Below, one piece after another: positions 31,585 through 39,726 of a DNA stretch of 64,000 bases (the stretch's first letter is position 1; the number at the start of each line of letters is the position of its first letter). Made by a program: the position numbers and the translations under genes. The stretch spans positions 9,110 to 73,109 of the forward strand of contig CAYYJQ010000006.1 of assembly GCA_964472295.1 (NCBI GenBank), in the 5' to 3' direction. The stretch is from JAJRZX01 sp964472295 (GTDB lineage: Bacteria; Desulfobacterota; GWC2-55-46; JADFVP01). Below the pieces are notes generated by a model that was given only the letters and a program-made list of their open reading frames with translations, ran no database searches and was not told the DNA's origin.

Positions 31585-31613
31585 AAAAAAAAACTCTTCC
31601 TGATAAGAAGAGT
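31585..31613 (-). terminator. Riboswitch-controlled terminator
   Basis: Read on the minus strand, ACTCTTC-ttatca-GGAAGAGT is followed by nine T. The CTTCTTATC bases in it can alternatively pair with GATAAGAAG at the 3' side of the aptamer's P1 helix, a perfect 9-bp antiterminator. Confidence 0.85.
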
Positions 31614-31627
31614 AGTGGGTATTTCTT

Positions 31628-31739
31628 CTTATCTTTCAGGATTTCCGCAAGAAATCCTGCTGGATTTAGCACCTGCCATGCCTTGCGGCACCGGTTGCTG
31701 TGGTTTCACTGGGCCAGTCCCTCCACCACTCTGGATAAG
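31628..31739 (-). ncRNA. SAM-I (S-box) riboswitch aptamer
   Basis: On the minus strand it starts CTTATCCAGAGTGGTGGAGG, continues GACTGGCCCAGTGAAACC, CAGCAACCGG, and ends with GGTGCTAAATCCAGCAGG and GATAAG, closing the P1 helix. These are the conserved S-box segments in order. Binding of SAM would stabilise P1, free the terminator at 31585-31613 and stop transcription. The regulated genes are thrC-like and probably those beyond it. Confidence 0.93.
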
Positions 31740-31765
31740 ATATCCAAATATTCGATTGTCCTTGA

Positions 31766-31794
31766 ATACTAATATATCCTCAATGGGCTGTCAA
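31766..31794 (-). promoter_or_regulatory. Sigma70-type promoter upstream of the SAM riboswitch
   Basis: On the minus strand, TTGACA (31794-31789) and TAGTAT (31771-31766) are separated by 17 bases. The start point would lie a few bases before the aptamer at 31739. Confidence 0.8.
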
Positions 31795-31833
31795 GGGATT
31801 TTTTCAATAGGTTAGAAGCAAGATGAGCCCCTC

Positions 31834-32958
31834 CTAAAGCGAACGCTTGAAGGTGAGCACGCTTACCGTAAGAGCAGTGAAGGAAAAACCCACAAGATAA
31901 AGGAGATCGCCTGTGATGGCGCCAAGGCCCGCGCCCTTGAAGAGAACGGCCTTGAGGGCGTGTATGGAATAGGTCTCGGGGTTTATGGTGGCAAAGGCCT
32001 GTAGCCAGCCCGGGAAACTCTCCACAGGGTATATCGCCCCGCTCGGAAAGAAGAAAATCACGTTAAGAAAGCCCCCCATGATGCCCAGTATCCTCGGGTG
32101 CGTGGCACGGCCCATGACAAGGAACATGAGGCCCTGAAGAGACAACGCCGAGAGCACGAAGACGGCAAGGACGTATAGAAAGTCCACTGGCCTGAGAAGG
32201 TTCCAGATATGGATGCCCGCCGTAAGGGTGCTCAGCAATAGCACTATCGTGGCGAGCACGGTTGTGATTACAAGCCCGCTTATGACAAGGGCCGCCACAA
32301 TATCAAGGCGTGTAAGTGGCGTAAGAAAGTAACTCTCGTCAATGCCGAGGAACCTGTCCATTACCACGTTGAAGACGCCAGTTGTCATGGCCCCTATGAA
32401 TATGGCCATTATGACCACCCCGGGTATAAGGCCCTGGTCATAGTCTATCTTTTTGTAGGTGTTTATGGAGCGCACGAGGACCTTTCCCCTCTCGAAGCGC
32501 CGTGGTATGAACTCGCTCCCAAGGCCGCTGACGGCCCCCCTCACGGCCCTCTCAATGGTCCCTGCGGATATGGACTCCACGTTGTCAAGAAAGAGCCCGA
32601 CCGTGGCCGTCTCCCCCCGAAGGGCCTTTCTGGAAAAATCCCTGGGTATGAGGAGCACGGCCTTGAAGTTGCCGTCCTCAAGGGCGCCCATGGCCGCGGC
32701 CTTGTCCGCAAGCGTTATTACCCGTATGGAGGCAGGTCCTTCCTCCACGGCGCGAAGGTTGTCCATGACCCTCCTCGCGTACTCGCCGTGGTCTTCATTC
32801 ACCACGGCAACGGAGAGTTTCTTCAGTTCTCCCTGAAAGCTCGAACCCATGATGACGAGATAGACTATGGGCATGGCAATGGAGACGGCCACGACAAAGG
32901 GGTTTCTGATGAATTTTCTGAGGTCCCTCTCAAGGAGGGCGAGTATGCGGTGAAACAT
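31834..32958 (-). CDS. ABC-2 type transporter permease
   Basis: A 374-residue protein with one N-terminal hydrophobic segment, a periplasmic-type loop of about 150 residues, then five transmembrane segments; pieces such as 'MAIFIGAMTTGVFNVVMDRF', 'LQGLMFLVMGRATHPRILG' and 'FFFPSGAIYPVESFPGWLQ' are typical of drug/lipid ABC-2 exporters (YhhJ/YbhS-like). Next to the ATPase and HlyD genes it makes a tripartite inner-membrane system. The spacer to the ATPase gene is 49 bases. Substrate unknown. Confidence 0.88.
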   Translation of the reverse strand: MFHRILALLERDLRKFIRNPFVVAVSIAMPIVYLVIMGSSFQGELKKLSVAVVNEDHGEYARRVMDNLRAVEEGPASIRVITLADKAAAMGALEDGNFKAVLLIPRDFSRKALRGETATVGLFLDNVESISAGTIERAVRGAVSGLGSEFIPRRFERGKVLVRSINTYKKIDYDQGLIPGVVIMAIFIGAMTTGVFNVVMDRFLGIDESYFLTPLTRLDIVAALVISGLVITTVLATIVLLLSTLTAGIHIWNLLRPVDFLYVLAVFVLSALSLQGLMFLVMGRATHPRILGIMGGFLNVIFFFPSGAIYPVESFPGWLQAFATINPETYSIHALKAVLFKGAGLGAITGDLLYLVGFSFTALTVSVLTFKRSL

Positions 32959-33007
32959 GGCCTGTTACCGATCCATTGGCAAAGGAAAAAGGGTAAAAGC
33001 GGGCCTC

Positions 33008-34009
33008 TCAGGACATCTTTCCCGGCACGCCCGCGCCGATAAAAAAGTTTACCTTCTTCGCCTCTTCTTCCCTTATGTTCTTGCCTGTAAAGTGTATGAA
33101 GACGTCCTCAAGGCTCTTTTCCTTGAGGGCCAGTTTCGTAATGCCCGCGCCCCGTTCCTTGAGTCCACCGAGTAGCACGGGAAGTACTACGACGGCGTCG
33201 TTCACGGCCACTACAAGGACATTATCGCGCTCCTCGCAGGAATCCACCCCCGAAAGGGTGCTTATCCACGGCAGGGCCTCGCCCGGCCCGATGCCAGTAA
33301 GGCCAAGTTCTATTACGTCCTTACCGGGTATCATGGCCTTGAGGCCCGGCACAGTATCAAGGGCCACGATACTACCGTTGTCGATAATGGCCACGTGGTC
33401 GCAGAGCGACTCGGCCTCTTCCATGTAATGAGTTGTAAGAAGCACCGTAAGGCCGTCGTCCTCGCGGAACTTACGAAGGAGATCCCAGACCACGTGACGC
33501 GTCTGCGGGTCAAGGCCAAGGGTGGGCTCGTCAAGGATAAGGAGCGTGGGCATATGCACAAGGCCACGGGCTATCTCTAACCTGCGCCTCATGCCGCCCG
33601 AGTACGAGGCCACAAGGTCCCCTGACCTTGCCGTAAGACCCACCATCTCAAGAAGTTCGTCTATGCGCTCCCTCCTCTTCCTTCCCCTCATGCCGTAAAA
33701 ACGGGCGTATATGTCGAGGACCTCGCGGGCCGTAAGGTCAAGGTCAGTGGTCATGGCCTGTGGCACGACGCCTATCTGGCGGCGCACGTCCGCGCGGCGC
33801 GAGACCACGTCATAACCAGACACAGCGGCCTTGCCGCCCGTTGGTTTTATGAGGGTTGAGAGGATGCGTATGAGGGTGGTCTTTCCAGCGCCGTTTGGGC
33901 CAAGGAGTCCGAAAAAATCGCCTGACGGCACATTGAGGTCCACGCCCCCGAGGGCCTTCTTGGCGCCATACTCCTTTGTGAGCCCCTCTGTGAGTATTAC
34001 AGGGGTCAT
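33008..34009 (-). CDS. ABC-2 type transporter ATP-binding protein
   Basis: A 333-residue nucleotide-binding subunit with Walker A GLLGPNGAGKTT, signature YSGGMRRRLEIA, Walker B LLILDEPTLGLDP and H-switch TTHYMEEAE. Beyond the usual ~230 residues there is a ~100-residue C-terminal extension containing 'TLSGVDSCEERDNVLVVAVN', as in DrrA-like drug exporters. The start overlaps the stop of the HlyD gene by four bases (ATGA), so the two are coupled. Confidence 0.93.
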   Translation of the reverse strand: MTPVILTEGLTKEYGAKKALGGVDLNVPSGDFFGLLGPNGAGKTTLIRILSTLIKPTGGKAAVSGYDVVSRRADVRRQIGVVPQAMTTDLDLTAREVLDIYARFYGMRGRKRRERIDELLEMVGLTARSGDLVASYSGGMRRRLEIARGLVHMPTLLILDEPTLGLDPQTRHVVWDLLRKFREDDGLTVLLTTHYMEEAESLCDHVAIIDNGSIVALDTVPGLKAMIPGKDVIELGLTGIGPGEALPWISTLSGVDSCEERDNVLVVAVNDAVVVLPVLLGGLKERGAGITKLALKEKSLEDVFIHFTGKNIREEEAKKVNFFIGAGVPGKMS

Positions 34010-35094
34010 CTCAAAGCCTTTTCAGGGGGTTTCGAACCTTTATCCTGCCCATCGCTAAAAAATACCCTTACCTTACAGGTCATTCCGGGTTTTAGAAACC
34101 CGGCGGGCTCAAGGAGGCGGGCCTTTACACGGAAGGTCTTTATATCATGGGATACGCGCACAACATCCTTGTGAGTGGCGAACTCCCCAAGTTGCCCTAT
34201 CTCGCTCACCCTTGCCTTGAATACTCTCTCCGGCGCCCCCTCTGTCCAGACCTCGGCGCGTGAGCCGAGGCAGAGCCTCGGTATATCCGTCTCGCCGATG
34301 TCCACCCTTGCCCAGATGTCATTCAAGTCGTAAATGGTATAAATGGCCTGCCCGGGCACGGCCATCTCCCCGGTCTCAAAGGCCTTGTAGGAGACAACGC
34401 CGCTTATGGGCGTTGTTATCTCGGCATAGGAGAGCCTTGTACGAAGAACGGCCTCTGTTGCCTCGTCCTTCCTGCGCTCGGCCCTTGCGGCGGCCACGGC
34501 GGCCTCTGCCCTCCTTACGGCCACGCGGGCATTACGGAGGCGGGCCTCCTCGGATTTCAACTTTGAGCGGGCCGCCTCAAGCGAGGCCTCGGCGGAATCA
34601 TATGCCGCAAGGGCCCTGTCAAAGGCGCTCTTTGAGACAAAGCCCTTCTTAACAAGGGCGTCGATGCGTGTGTATTCCTTCTTCGCGTCAAGGGCAAGAG
34701 ACTCTGCCTTCTTTACCTCTGAGCGCGCCGATTCTATGGCAAAACCTGCGGTCTCAACGGCAACGCGCCTGTCCTCAAGGTCTACGCGCGCCTCTTTTAT
34801 GGCCGCAGTCGCAGACCCGACCCTGGCCCGCGCCTCGGCCACCAGGGCCTTGAGTTCATCTTTATCAAGGCGAAAAACCACGTCCCCTGCCTTGACACGG
34901 TCCCCTACCTCGCAACAGAGCCACTCGATGCGCTCGGCTATCTTCGGCGACAAGGCCACCTCCGTGGCCTCGATAGTCCCCGTAAGGACAAGAGAATCAC
35001 CATTCCCCCCCGGGCCGCCGGAAAGATAATAGAACCAGGCCCCAATGGCAATGGCGAAGATGACAAGAATAGGAAATATCTTTTTTAAAAACAT
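34006..35094 (-). CDS. HlyD-family membrane fusion protein
   Basis: The ATG at 35094 (MFLKKIFPILVIFAIAIGAW) is used, since the frame upstream of it runs through repeat sequence. The product, about 362 residues, has one N-terminal membrane anchor, a biotinyl-lipoyl-like part (LTGTIEATEVALSPKIAERI), a long coiled coil (~90-230, rich in Ala/Arg/Glu) and a beta barrel ('YAEITTPISGVVSYKAFETG', 'AVPGQAIYTIYDL'). Such proteins link an inner-membrane ABC exporter to the outer membrane. It is the first gene of the three-gene operon. Substrate is unknown. Confidence 0.9.
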   Translation of the reverse strand: MFLKKIFPILVIFAIAIGAWFYYLSGGPGGNGDSLVLTGTIEATEVALSPKIAERIEWLCCEVGDRVKAGDVVFRLDKDELKALVAEARARVGSATAAIKEARVDLEDRRVAVETAGFAIESARSEVKKAESLALDAKKEYTRIDALVKKGFVSKSAFDRALAAYDSAEASLEAARSKLKSEEARLRNARVAVRRAEAAVAAARAERRKDEATEAVLRTRLSYAEITTPISGVVSYKAFETGEMAVPGQAIYTIYDLNDIWARVDIGETDIPRLCLGSRAEVWTEGAPERVFKARVSEIGQLGEFATHKDVVRVSHDIKTFRVKARLLEPAGFLKPGMTCKVRVFFSDGQDKGSKPPEKALR

Positions 35095-35398
35095 CTTAAG
35101 AAAAACCCTTTCCCACTTTCTTTTAGAAAAAAGAAAGTTTTTTGACCCTGCGGCAATGCTCCCCTGCTTTTTAGAGGCGTGTTCCCCTAAGAGACGCAAG
35201 GTGGCAGTAGGCTCCAAGCCAAAGAAAACCAATATCAGCGCATACTACCATAGGCCATAAAAACAACTTCACCAGCCCACAGACTCACCCAGATAAACGT
35301 AAGGCAAGGAAAACCAATATCAAGACACACTACTACTCACTTTAGAAGGAGCCTTGCCGAAACCCGCCGCCCCTCTGTCCCAAAGTAAGTAAGCACTT
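35095..35398. repeat. Composite repeat upstream of the efflux operon
   Basis: Holds CACTTTCTTTTAGAAAA/AAGAAAGT near 35114, a linker and CAAAGAAAACCAATA near 35221, a second GGAAAACCAATA near 35308, then the operator-like site. No gene. The operon transcript would begin at 35399 and carry this as a long leader. Confidence 0.6.
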
Positions 35399-35427
35399 AC
35401 TATATTACAGGACGTGTCTCTTGTCAA
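35388..35427 (-). promoter_or_regulatory. Promoter and operator-like palindrome of the efflux operon
   Basis: On the minus strand, TTGACA (35427-35422) and TATAGT (35404-35399) have a 17-base spacer. Directly over and after the -10 box is AGTAAG-tg-CTTACT (35388-35401), a palindrome like those bound by TetR/AcrR-type repressors. No such regulator gene is in the window. Confidence 0.7.
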
Positions 35428-35447
35428 GGCATAAAAAGACTGTGTTC

Positions 35448-35476
35448 TTGACCATGAAGATGATTTATAGTATAAA
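35448..35476 (+). promoter_or_regulatory. Promoter of tRNA-Gly
   Basis: TTGACC (35448-35453) and TATAAA (35471-35476) are 17 bases apart, about 15 bases upstream of the tRNA 5' end. Confidence 0.7.
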
Positions 35477-35491
35477 AGACACCTTCAGGAC

Positions 35492-35565
35492 GCGGGCGTA
35501 ATTCAATGGTAGAATGGCAGCTTCCCAAGCTGCACACGTGGGTTCGATTCCCATCGCCCGCTCCA
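35492..35565 (+). tRNA. tRNA-Gly(CCC)
   Basis: Acceptor stem GCGGGCG/CGCCCGC, D-arm ATTC-aatggta-GAAT, anticodon stem GCAGC-TTCCCAA-GCTGC with anticodon CCC, T-arm GTGGG-TTCGATT-CCCAT, discriminator T and an encoded CCA. All helices are fully paired. Confidence 0.95.
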
Positions 35566-35765
35566 TTTTTCTAAAATCCCTTTTCCCCTCCCCTCATATC
35601 CCTTGCAAGTCCTCAGAAAAATGGTATATTTTTATTATCAGCCGAATTAATTTTTTTTGACATCTTGCTCCAGATTTTTTGTCGGGTGTCGCTTCGCTCT
35701 ACCCAAACTACGAATTCTTTCCATCTAAAAACAGGCGCTGTCCCTATTTAATTACGGAGGGTATC

Positions 35766-37265
35766 ATGGCCTCGGGAACTGACATCATTGAGTTAAGGAA
35801 TCTTATTGGCAACGGATGGGTTTCAGGAGGGGGCGAGGAGTTTATTGACGAGAACCCCGCGGACACTTCTTCTATTGTGGCCCGAGGCAGGGCCTCCACA
35901 AGGGCGGATGTTGACAGGGCCGTCAAGGCGGCAAGAGAGGCATTTTCCATGTGGCGCCTTACGCCCGCGCCAAGGCGCGCCGAGATTATTTTCAATGCCG
36001 CCGAAAAACTCAAGAAAGAAAAACAGGCGCTTGGGGCCCTTGTAACGCGCGAGATGGGAAAGATTATAGCCGAGGGTCTTGGCGACGTGCAGGAGGCCAT
36101 TGACATGGCCTACTTCATGGCAGGCGAGGGTCGGCGCCTTACGGGCGAGACCATGCCATCGGAACTTCCCTCAAAGGACTGCAAGACCTTCCGCGAGCCA
36201 ATCGGCGTATTCGCCCTCATAACGCCATGGAATTTTCCAACGGCCATACCCGCGTGGAAGATATTTCCATCTATCATAGCCGGTAACACCGTGGTCTTCA
36301 AGCCATCGAGTTACACCCCTGCATCGGCAACGCGCCTTGTGGAGATACTCGCCGAGGCCGGGCTTCCCGCCGGGGTCCTGAACCTTGTCCACGGCCCGGG
36401 CGAGTCTGTCGGAGAGTACCTCGCCACGCACCATGGAGTGGACGGACTTTCATTCACAGGTTCCTCGGTTGTTGGCGAGAACCTTGCCAGCCTCTGCTCG
36501 GGCCCCCTTAAGACCGTATCATGCGAGATGGGGGGCAAGAACCCCATTATCATCATGGACGACGCGAAACTGGATCTCGCCCTCGAGGGCGCGCTCTGGG
36601 GGGCCTTTGGCACAACAGGCCAGCGATGCACGGCGGCAAGCAGGCTCATTGTGCATGAGGCTGTTTACGACCGTTTTCTTGACATGCTCATTACAGACAC
36701 CGTCGGCCTCACAGTGGGCAACGGCCTTGACGAGAACACAGACGTAGGCCCCCTTATAAACGAGGCCCAGCTCAAGAAGGCCCTCTCTTACGTTGAGGTA
36801 GGAAAAGACGAGGGCGCGGACCTTGTCCTTGGCGGAAAGGCGCTCAGTGACGGCAAATACGCCAAGGGTTTTTTCATGGAGCCCACCATATTCGCCAATG
36901 TTACGCCCTCCATGCGTATAGCGCAGGAGGAGATCTTCGGCCCCGTGGTCTCGGTCATAAAGGCCCGTGGTCTTGACGAGGCCATAGAGATAGCCAACAA
37001 CGTGGAGTACGGCCTCTCGTCGTCCATCTACACGCAGGACGTGAATGCCTCTGCCGTGGCCGAGCGCGACCTTACGGCGGGTATTGTCTACATAAACGCC
37101 CCAACCATAGGGGCCGAGGTGCACCTGCCCTTTGGCGGCACTGGCAGGAGCGGGCTTGGCCACAAGGAGGCGGGCGGACGCGGCGGGGCCATTGATATGT
37201 TCACCCGCGTAAAGGTGGTCTACAGAGATTTTAGCGGTATTCTACAAAAAGCGCAGATAGATTGA
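35766..37265 (+). CDS. NAD(P)-dependent aldehyde dehydrogenase
   Basis: The ATG at 35766 has ACGGAGGG upstream; the open frame begins earlier but that part is not needed. The 499-residue protein has 'LITPWNFPTAIPAWKIFPS', 'LSFTGSSVVGENLASLCSG', the catalytic Glu in 'CEMGGKNPIIIMD' and the catalytic Cys in 'FGTTGQRCTAASRLIV', so it should be active. It resembles alpha-aminoadipic or succinate/ketoglutarate semialdehyde dehydrogenases. A class III aminotransferase gene lies 1.2 kb downstream, compatible with amine or lysine-type catabolism. The 3' end is tandemly repeated after the stop (37229-37420). Confidence 0.9.
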   Translation: MASGTDIIELRNLIGNGWVSGGGEEFIDENPADTSSIVARGRASTRADVDRAVKAAREAFSMWRLTPAPRRAEIIFNAAEKLKKEKQALGALVTREMGKIIAEGLGDVQEAIDMAYFMAGEGRRLTGETMPSELPSKDCKTFREPIGVFALITPWNFPTAIPAWKIFPSIIAGNTVVFKPSSYTPASATRLVEILAEAGLPAGVLNLVHGPGESVGEYLATHHGVDGLSFTGSSVVGENLASLCSGPLKTVSCEMGGKNPIIIMDDAKLDLALEGALWGAFGTTGQRCTAASRLIVHEAVYDRFLDMLITDTVGLTVGNGLDENTDVGPLINEAQLKKALSYVEVGKDEGADLVLGGKALSDGKYAKGFFMEPTIFANVTPSMRIAQEEIFGPVVSVIKARGLDEAIEIANNVEYGLSSSIYTQDVNASAVAERDLTAGIVYINAPTIGAEVHLPFGGTGRSGLGHKEAGGRGGAIDMFTRVKVVYRDFSGILQKAQID

Positions 37266-37420
37266 TACACCTGTCTTCCTTAAATAACGCCCTGGGTATT
37301 TGCTATTATTTTAGCGGTATTCTGCAGAAGGCGCAGATAGACTGATAAATCGGTCTTTCTTAAATTGCGCCCGGGGTCTCACTATTATCTTTGCGGCGTA
37401 CTGCAGAAGGCGCGGATAGA
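37229..37420 (+). repeat. 80-bp tandem repeat anchored in the aldehyde dehydrogenase 3' end
   Basis: TTAGCGGTATTCTACAAAAA at 37231 recurs as TTAGCGGTATTCTGCAGAAG at 37311 and as TTGCGGCGTACTGCAGAAGG at 37391, exactly 80 bases apart each. The first unit includes the last codons (SGILQKAQID) and stop. The later copies include the stop-like sequence but are out of coding context. Confidence 0.9.
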
Positions 37421-37424
37421 TTAG

Positions 37425-37470
37425 TGCGGGCAGGTCGCCCCCTCGCAAAGCAGGGGCGGACCTGCCCGCA
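37425..37470. repeat. Long GC-rich hairpin
   Basis: TGCGGGCAGGTC and GACCTGCCCGCA form perfect 12-bp arms with further partial pairing inside. No T-run follows. It separates the dehydrogenase from the rubrerythrin-like gene. Confidence 0.6.
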
Positions 37471-37533
37471 AGAAGTTTGCAAAACACATACTCCAGTGGT
37501 ATAATCGCCGCAAAATTCATAGAGGAGGTTCCA

Positions 37534-38025
37534 ATGTGCGCTCTTAACTTCTCTGGCAGCGAGGTCATAGAGATGGCCTTGAAGATAGAGGAAAACGGCA
37601 TGAAGTTCTACACCGACGCCTTCAAGGAGGCAAGGGACGAAAGAGTGAAAGGTCTCTTCAAGAAACTCGCCATTGAGGAGGCCCACCATATAAAGACTTT
37701 CGGCAAGATGAAGGACCTTGTAAAGGACGAGTACGTCTCCGAGGGTTTTGACCCCTACATAACAGAGGCGTCGGATTATCTCCGCTCCATGGCCGACTCC
37801 GAGGTCTTCAAGAACCCTGAGGGAGGAGCCATCTTCGCAGGGGAGATTACAAACCCTACAGAAGTCCTTGACTTTGCCATTGGCATGGAAAAAGACTCCA
37901 TAGAGTTCTACAGGGAGTTCGAGAAGGTAATCGTCGAGAAGGACAGGGACGTGATCAATGCCCTCATAGAGCAGGAAGAGGAGCACCTCGCCCTGCTTGC
38001 TGATCTCAGGAAAGAATACAACTAA
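37534..38025 (+). CDS. Ferritin-like/rubrerythrin-type diiron protein
   Basis: AGAGGAGG lies six bases before the ATG at 37534. The 163-residue protein has the two four-helix-bundle iron motifs: a Glu in EENGMKFYTD, then EEAHH (about 45-49), and again MEKDSIEFYREF with EQEEEH near the C-terminus. No rubredoxin domain is present. Such proteins act in peroxide reduction or iron storage in anaerobes. It stands alone between a dehydrogenase and a cysteine-rich protein. Confidence 0.85.
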   Translation: MCALNFSGSEVIEMALKIEENGMKFYTDAFKEARDERVKGLFKKLAIEEAHHIKTFGKMKDLVKDEYVSEGFDPYITEASDYLRSMADSEVFKNPEGGAIFAGEITNPTEVLDFAIGMEKDSIEFYREFEKVIVEKDRDVINALIEQEEEHLALLADLRKEYN

Positions 38026-38061
38026 GCCCTTTGCTCTTAAAAGATGGAGGAGTCCTCTCCC

Positions 38062-38310
38062 ATGACAGAATACGTAAAGACCTATCACTGCCCCACCTGC
38101 GACGGCCTTGCCAGCGGCAGGGGGCACCTCTGCCACCCGCGCGCCGGGGCCGGGCCCTATGAGTGCGAGTTCTGCGGTAAGACCACTGATGACGCCCGCC
38201 ATGTCTGCGGGCCCATGGTGGACAAGATCGAGTACACATGCCGGAAATGCGGCCGTCTCGCCATATACGATACCATGCTCTGCGAGCCCGAGCCCATAGA
38301 CGCTGACTGA
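38062..38310 (+). CDS. Cysteine-rich small protein
   Basis: The ATG at 38062 follows GGAGGAG. The 82-residue protein has three CXXC-type pairs (CPTC, CEFC, CRKC), further cysteines at HLCH, HVCG and LCE, and acidic ends, a pattern seen in zinc- or iron-binding ribbon proteins. It lies 36 bases after the rubrerythrin-like gene and is probably co-transcribed. Function not recognised; the coding call rests on the ribosome site, composition and cysteine pattern. Confidence 0.6.
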   Translation: MTEYVKTYHCPTCDGLASGRGHLCHPRAGAGPYECEFCGKTTDDARHVCGPMVDKIEYTCRKCGRLAIYDTMLCEPEPIDAD

Positions 38311-38448
38311 GCGGGCGGGAGTCTATACCAGGGCAGGCCCAATATCTTATCTGCTTTATCAAGATAATATGAGAACCATTTGATTTACAAAAATTTTCTT
38401 GGCCACCCCCAACTGGGCGAAAAGGCCCTCTCCTCCAGGTGAGAAAAA

Positions 38449-39726
38449 TTGCCCTACTCGAAAAAACACATTAAAAAGGCCCAAAAATTCCTTACATCCG
38501 CCCTTGTCTTTCATACGCCCATAAAGGCCATTGACGCCCACGGCCTGTATGTAAAGGCCTCGAACGGCCGCACCTACATGGACCTTGCCTCAGGGCTCGC
38601 GGCCTCTAACATAGGCCACGCCCACCCCGCGGTGGTAAAGGCCATTGAGGAACAGGCAAAAAAACTCATCCACTCGGGCTGTATCTTTTATTATGATTCC
38701 GTCCTTGACCTTGCCGAGAGACTCGCATCCATCACTCCCGAGGGCATTGAGATGTTTTTCTTTTCCAACAGCGGGGCAGAGGCCGTGGAGGGGGCCGTAA
38801 AACTCACGCGCTACATAACGGGCAGACCTGGCGTTATTGGCTTTCTTGGAGGTTTTCATGGAAGGACCTTTGGGGCCATGACGCTCACCACCTCGAACGC
38901 CCGCTACAGAGAGGGCTACCGCCCCCTTGTGCCCGAGGTCTATCACGCGCCCTACCCCTACTGCTTCAACTGCCCAATGGGAAGGAGCCCGCGCAGGTGT
39001 TCCCTTGAGTGTTTCTCCTACCTTGAGACCATGCTCAAGCGACAGATTAAGGCCGAGGAAGTGGCCTGCGTCATAATAGAGCCCGTGCTCGGCGAGGGCG
39101 GATACTGCCCGGCGCCAGGGGAATTTCTCCTGAGGTTACGGGAACTCTGCACACGCCACGGCATTATGCTCATATTCGACGAGGTTCAGAGCGGCTTTGG
39201 CAGAACGGGAAAGTGGTTTGCCGCCGAGGCCTACGACGTAAAACCTGACATCATGACCATTGCAAAGGCCATTGCCTCGGGCCTTCCCCTCAGCGCCGTG
39301 GGCTCGTCTCGCAGGATTATGCGAAAATGGCCCCCCGGCGCCCATGGGACCACCTTTGGAGGTAACCCCGTTGCCTGCGCATCTGCGCTTGCAACCATTG
39401 ATGTTATAGAAAAAGAGAACCTCCTTGAGAACGCCTCGCGCATGGGCAGGCTTGCCCTCAGGGAACTTAAAAAAATAGCCCGCACACGCCCCTATATCGG
39501 TGATGTGCGGGGCATGGGGCTCATGATAGGCGTGGAATTCGTCGACAAAGAGGGCTCACCCGGGAGGAAACGCCTTGAAAAGGTCATGGCCCGGTGCCTT
39601 GAAAAGGGCCTTATTATCATAGAGTGCGGGGTGGACAAGAACGTGGCCCGCCTCATACCTCCCCTTAACATCACAAAAGAAGAGATGCTTCGCGCCATTG
39701 GCATATTCAGGGAGGCCCTCGGTTGA
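38449..39726 (+). CDS. Class III PLP-dependent aminotransferase
   Basis: A TTG start at 38449 is supported by AGGTGAG upstream. The 425-residue protein has 'NSGAEAVEGAVKLTRYIT', 'FHGRTFGAMTLTTS', 'IFDEVQSGFGRTGKWF' and the PLP lysine in 'MTIAKAIASGLPLSAVG'. These place it with 4-aminobutyrate/ornithine/lysine aminotransferases. The preceding aldehyde dehydrogenase could act on the semialdehyde it makes. The next gene starts within its stop (TTGA overlap). Confidence 0.88.
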   Translation: MPYSKKHIKKAQKFLTSALVFHTPIKAIDAHGLYVKASNGRTYMDLASGLAASNIGHAHPAVVKAIEEQAKKLIHSGCIFYYDSVLDLAERLASITPEGIEMFFFSNSGAEAVEGAVKLTRYITGRPGVIGFLGGFHGRTFGAMTLTTSNARYREGYRPLVPEVYHAPYPYCFNCPMGRSPRRCSLECFSYLETMLKRQIKAEEVACVIIEPVLGEGGYCPAPGEFLLRLRELCTRHGIMLIFDEVQSGFGRTGKWFAAEAYDVKPDIMTIAKAIASGLPLSAVGSSRRIMRKWPPGAHGTTFGGNPVACASALATIDVIEKENLLENASRMGRLALRELKKIARTRPYIGDVRGMGLMIGVEFVDKEGSPGRKRLEKVMARCLEKGLIIIECGVDKNVARLIPPLNITKEEMLRAIGIFREALG

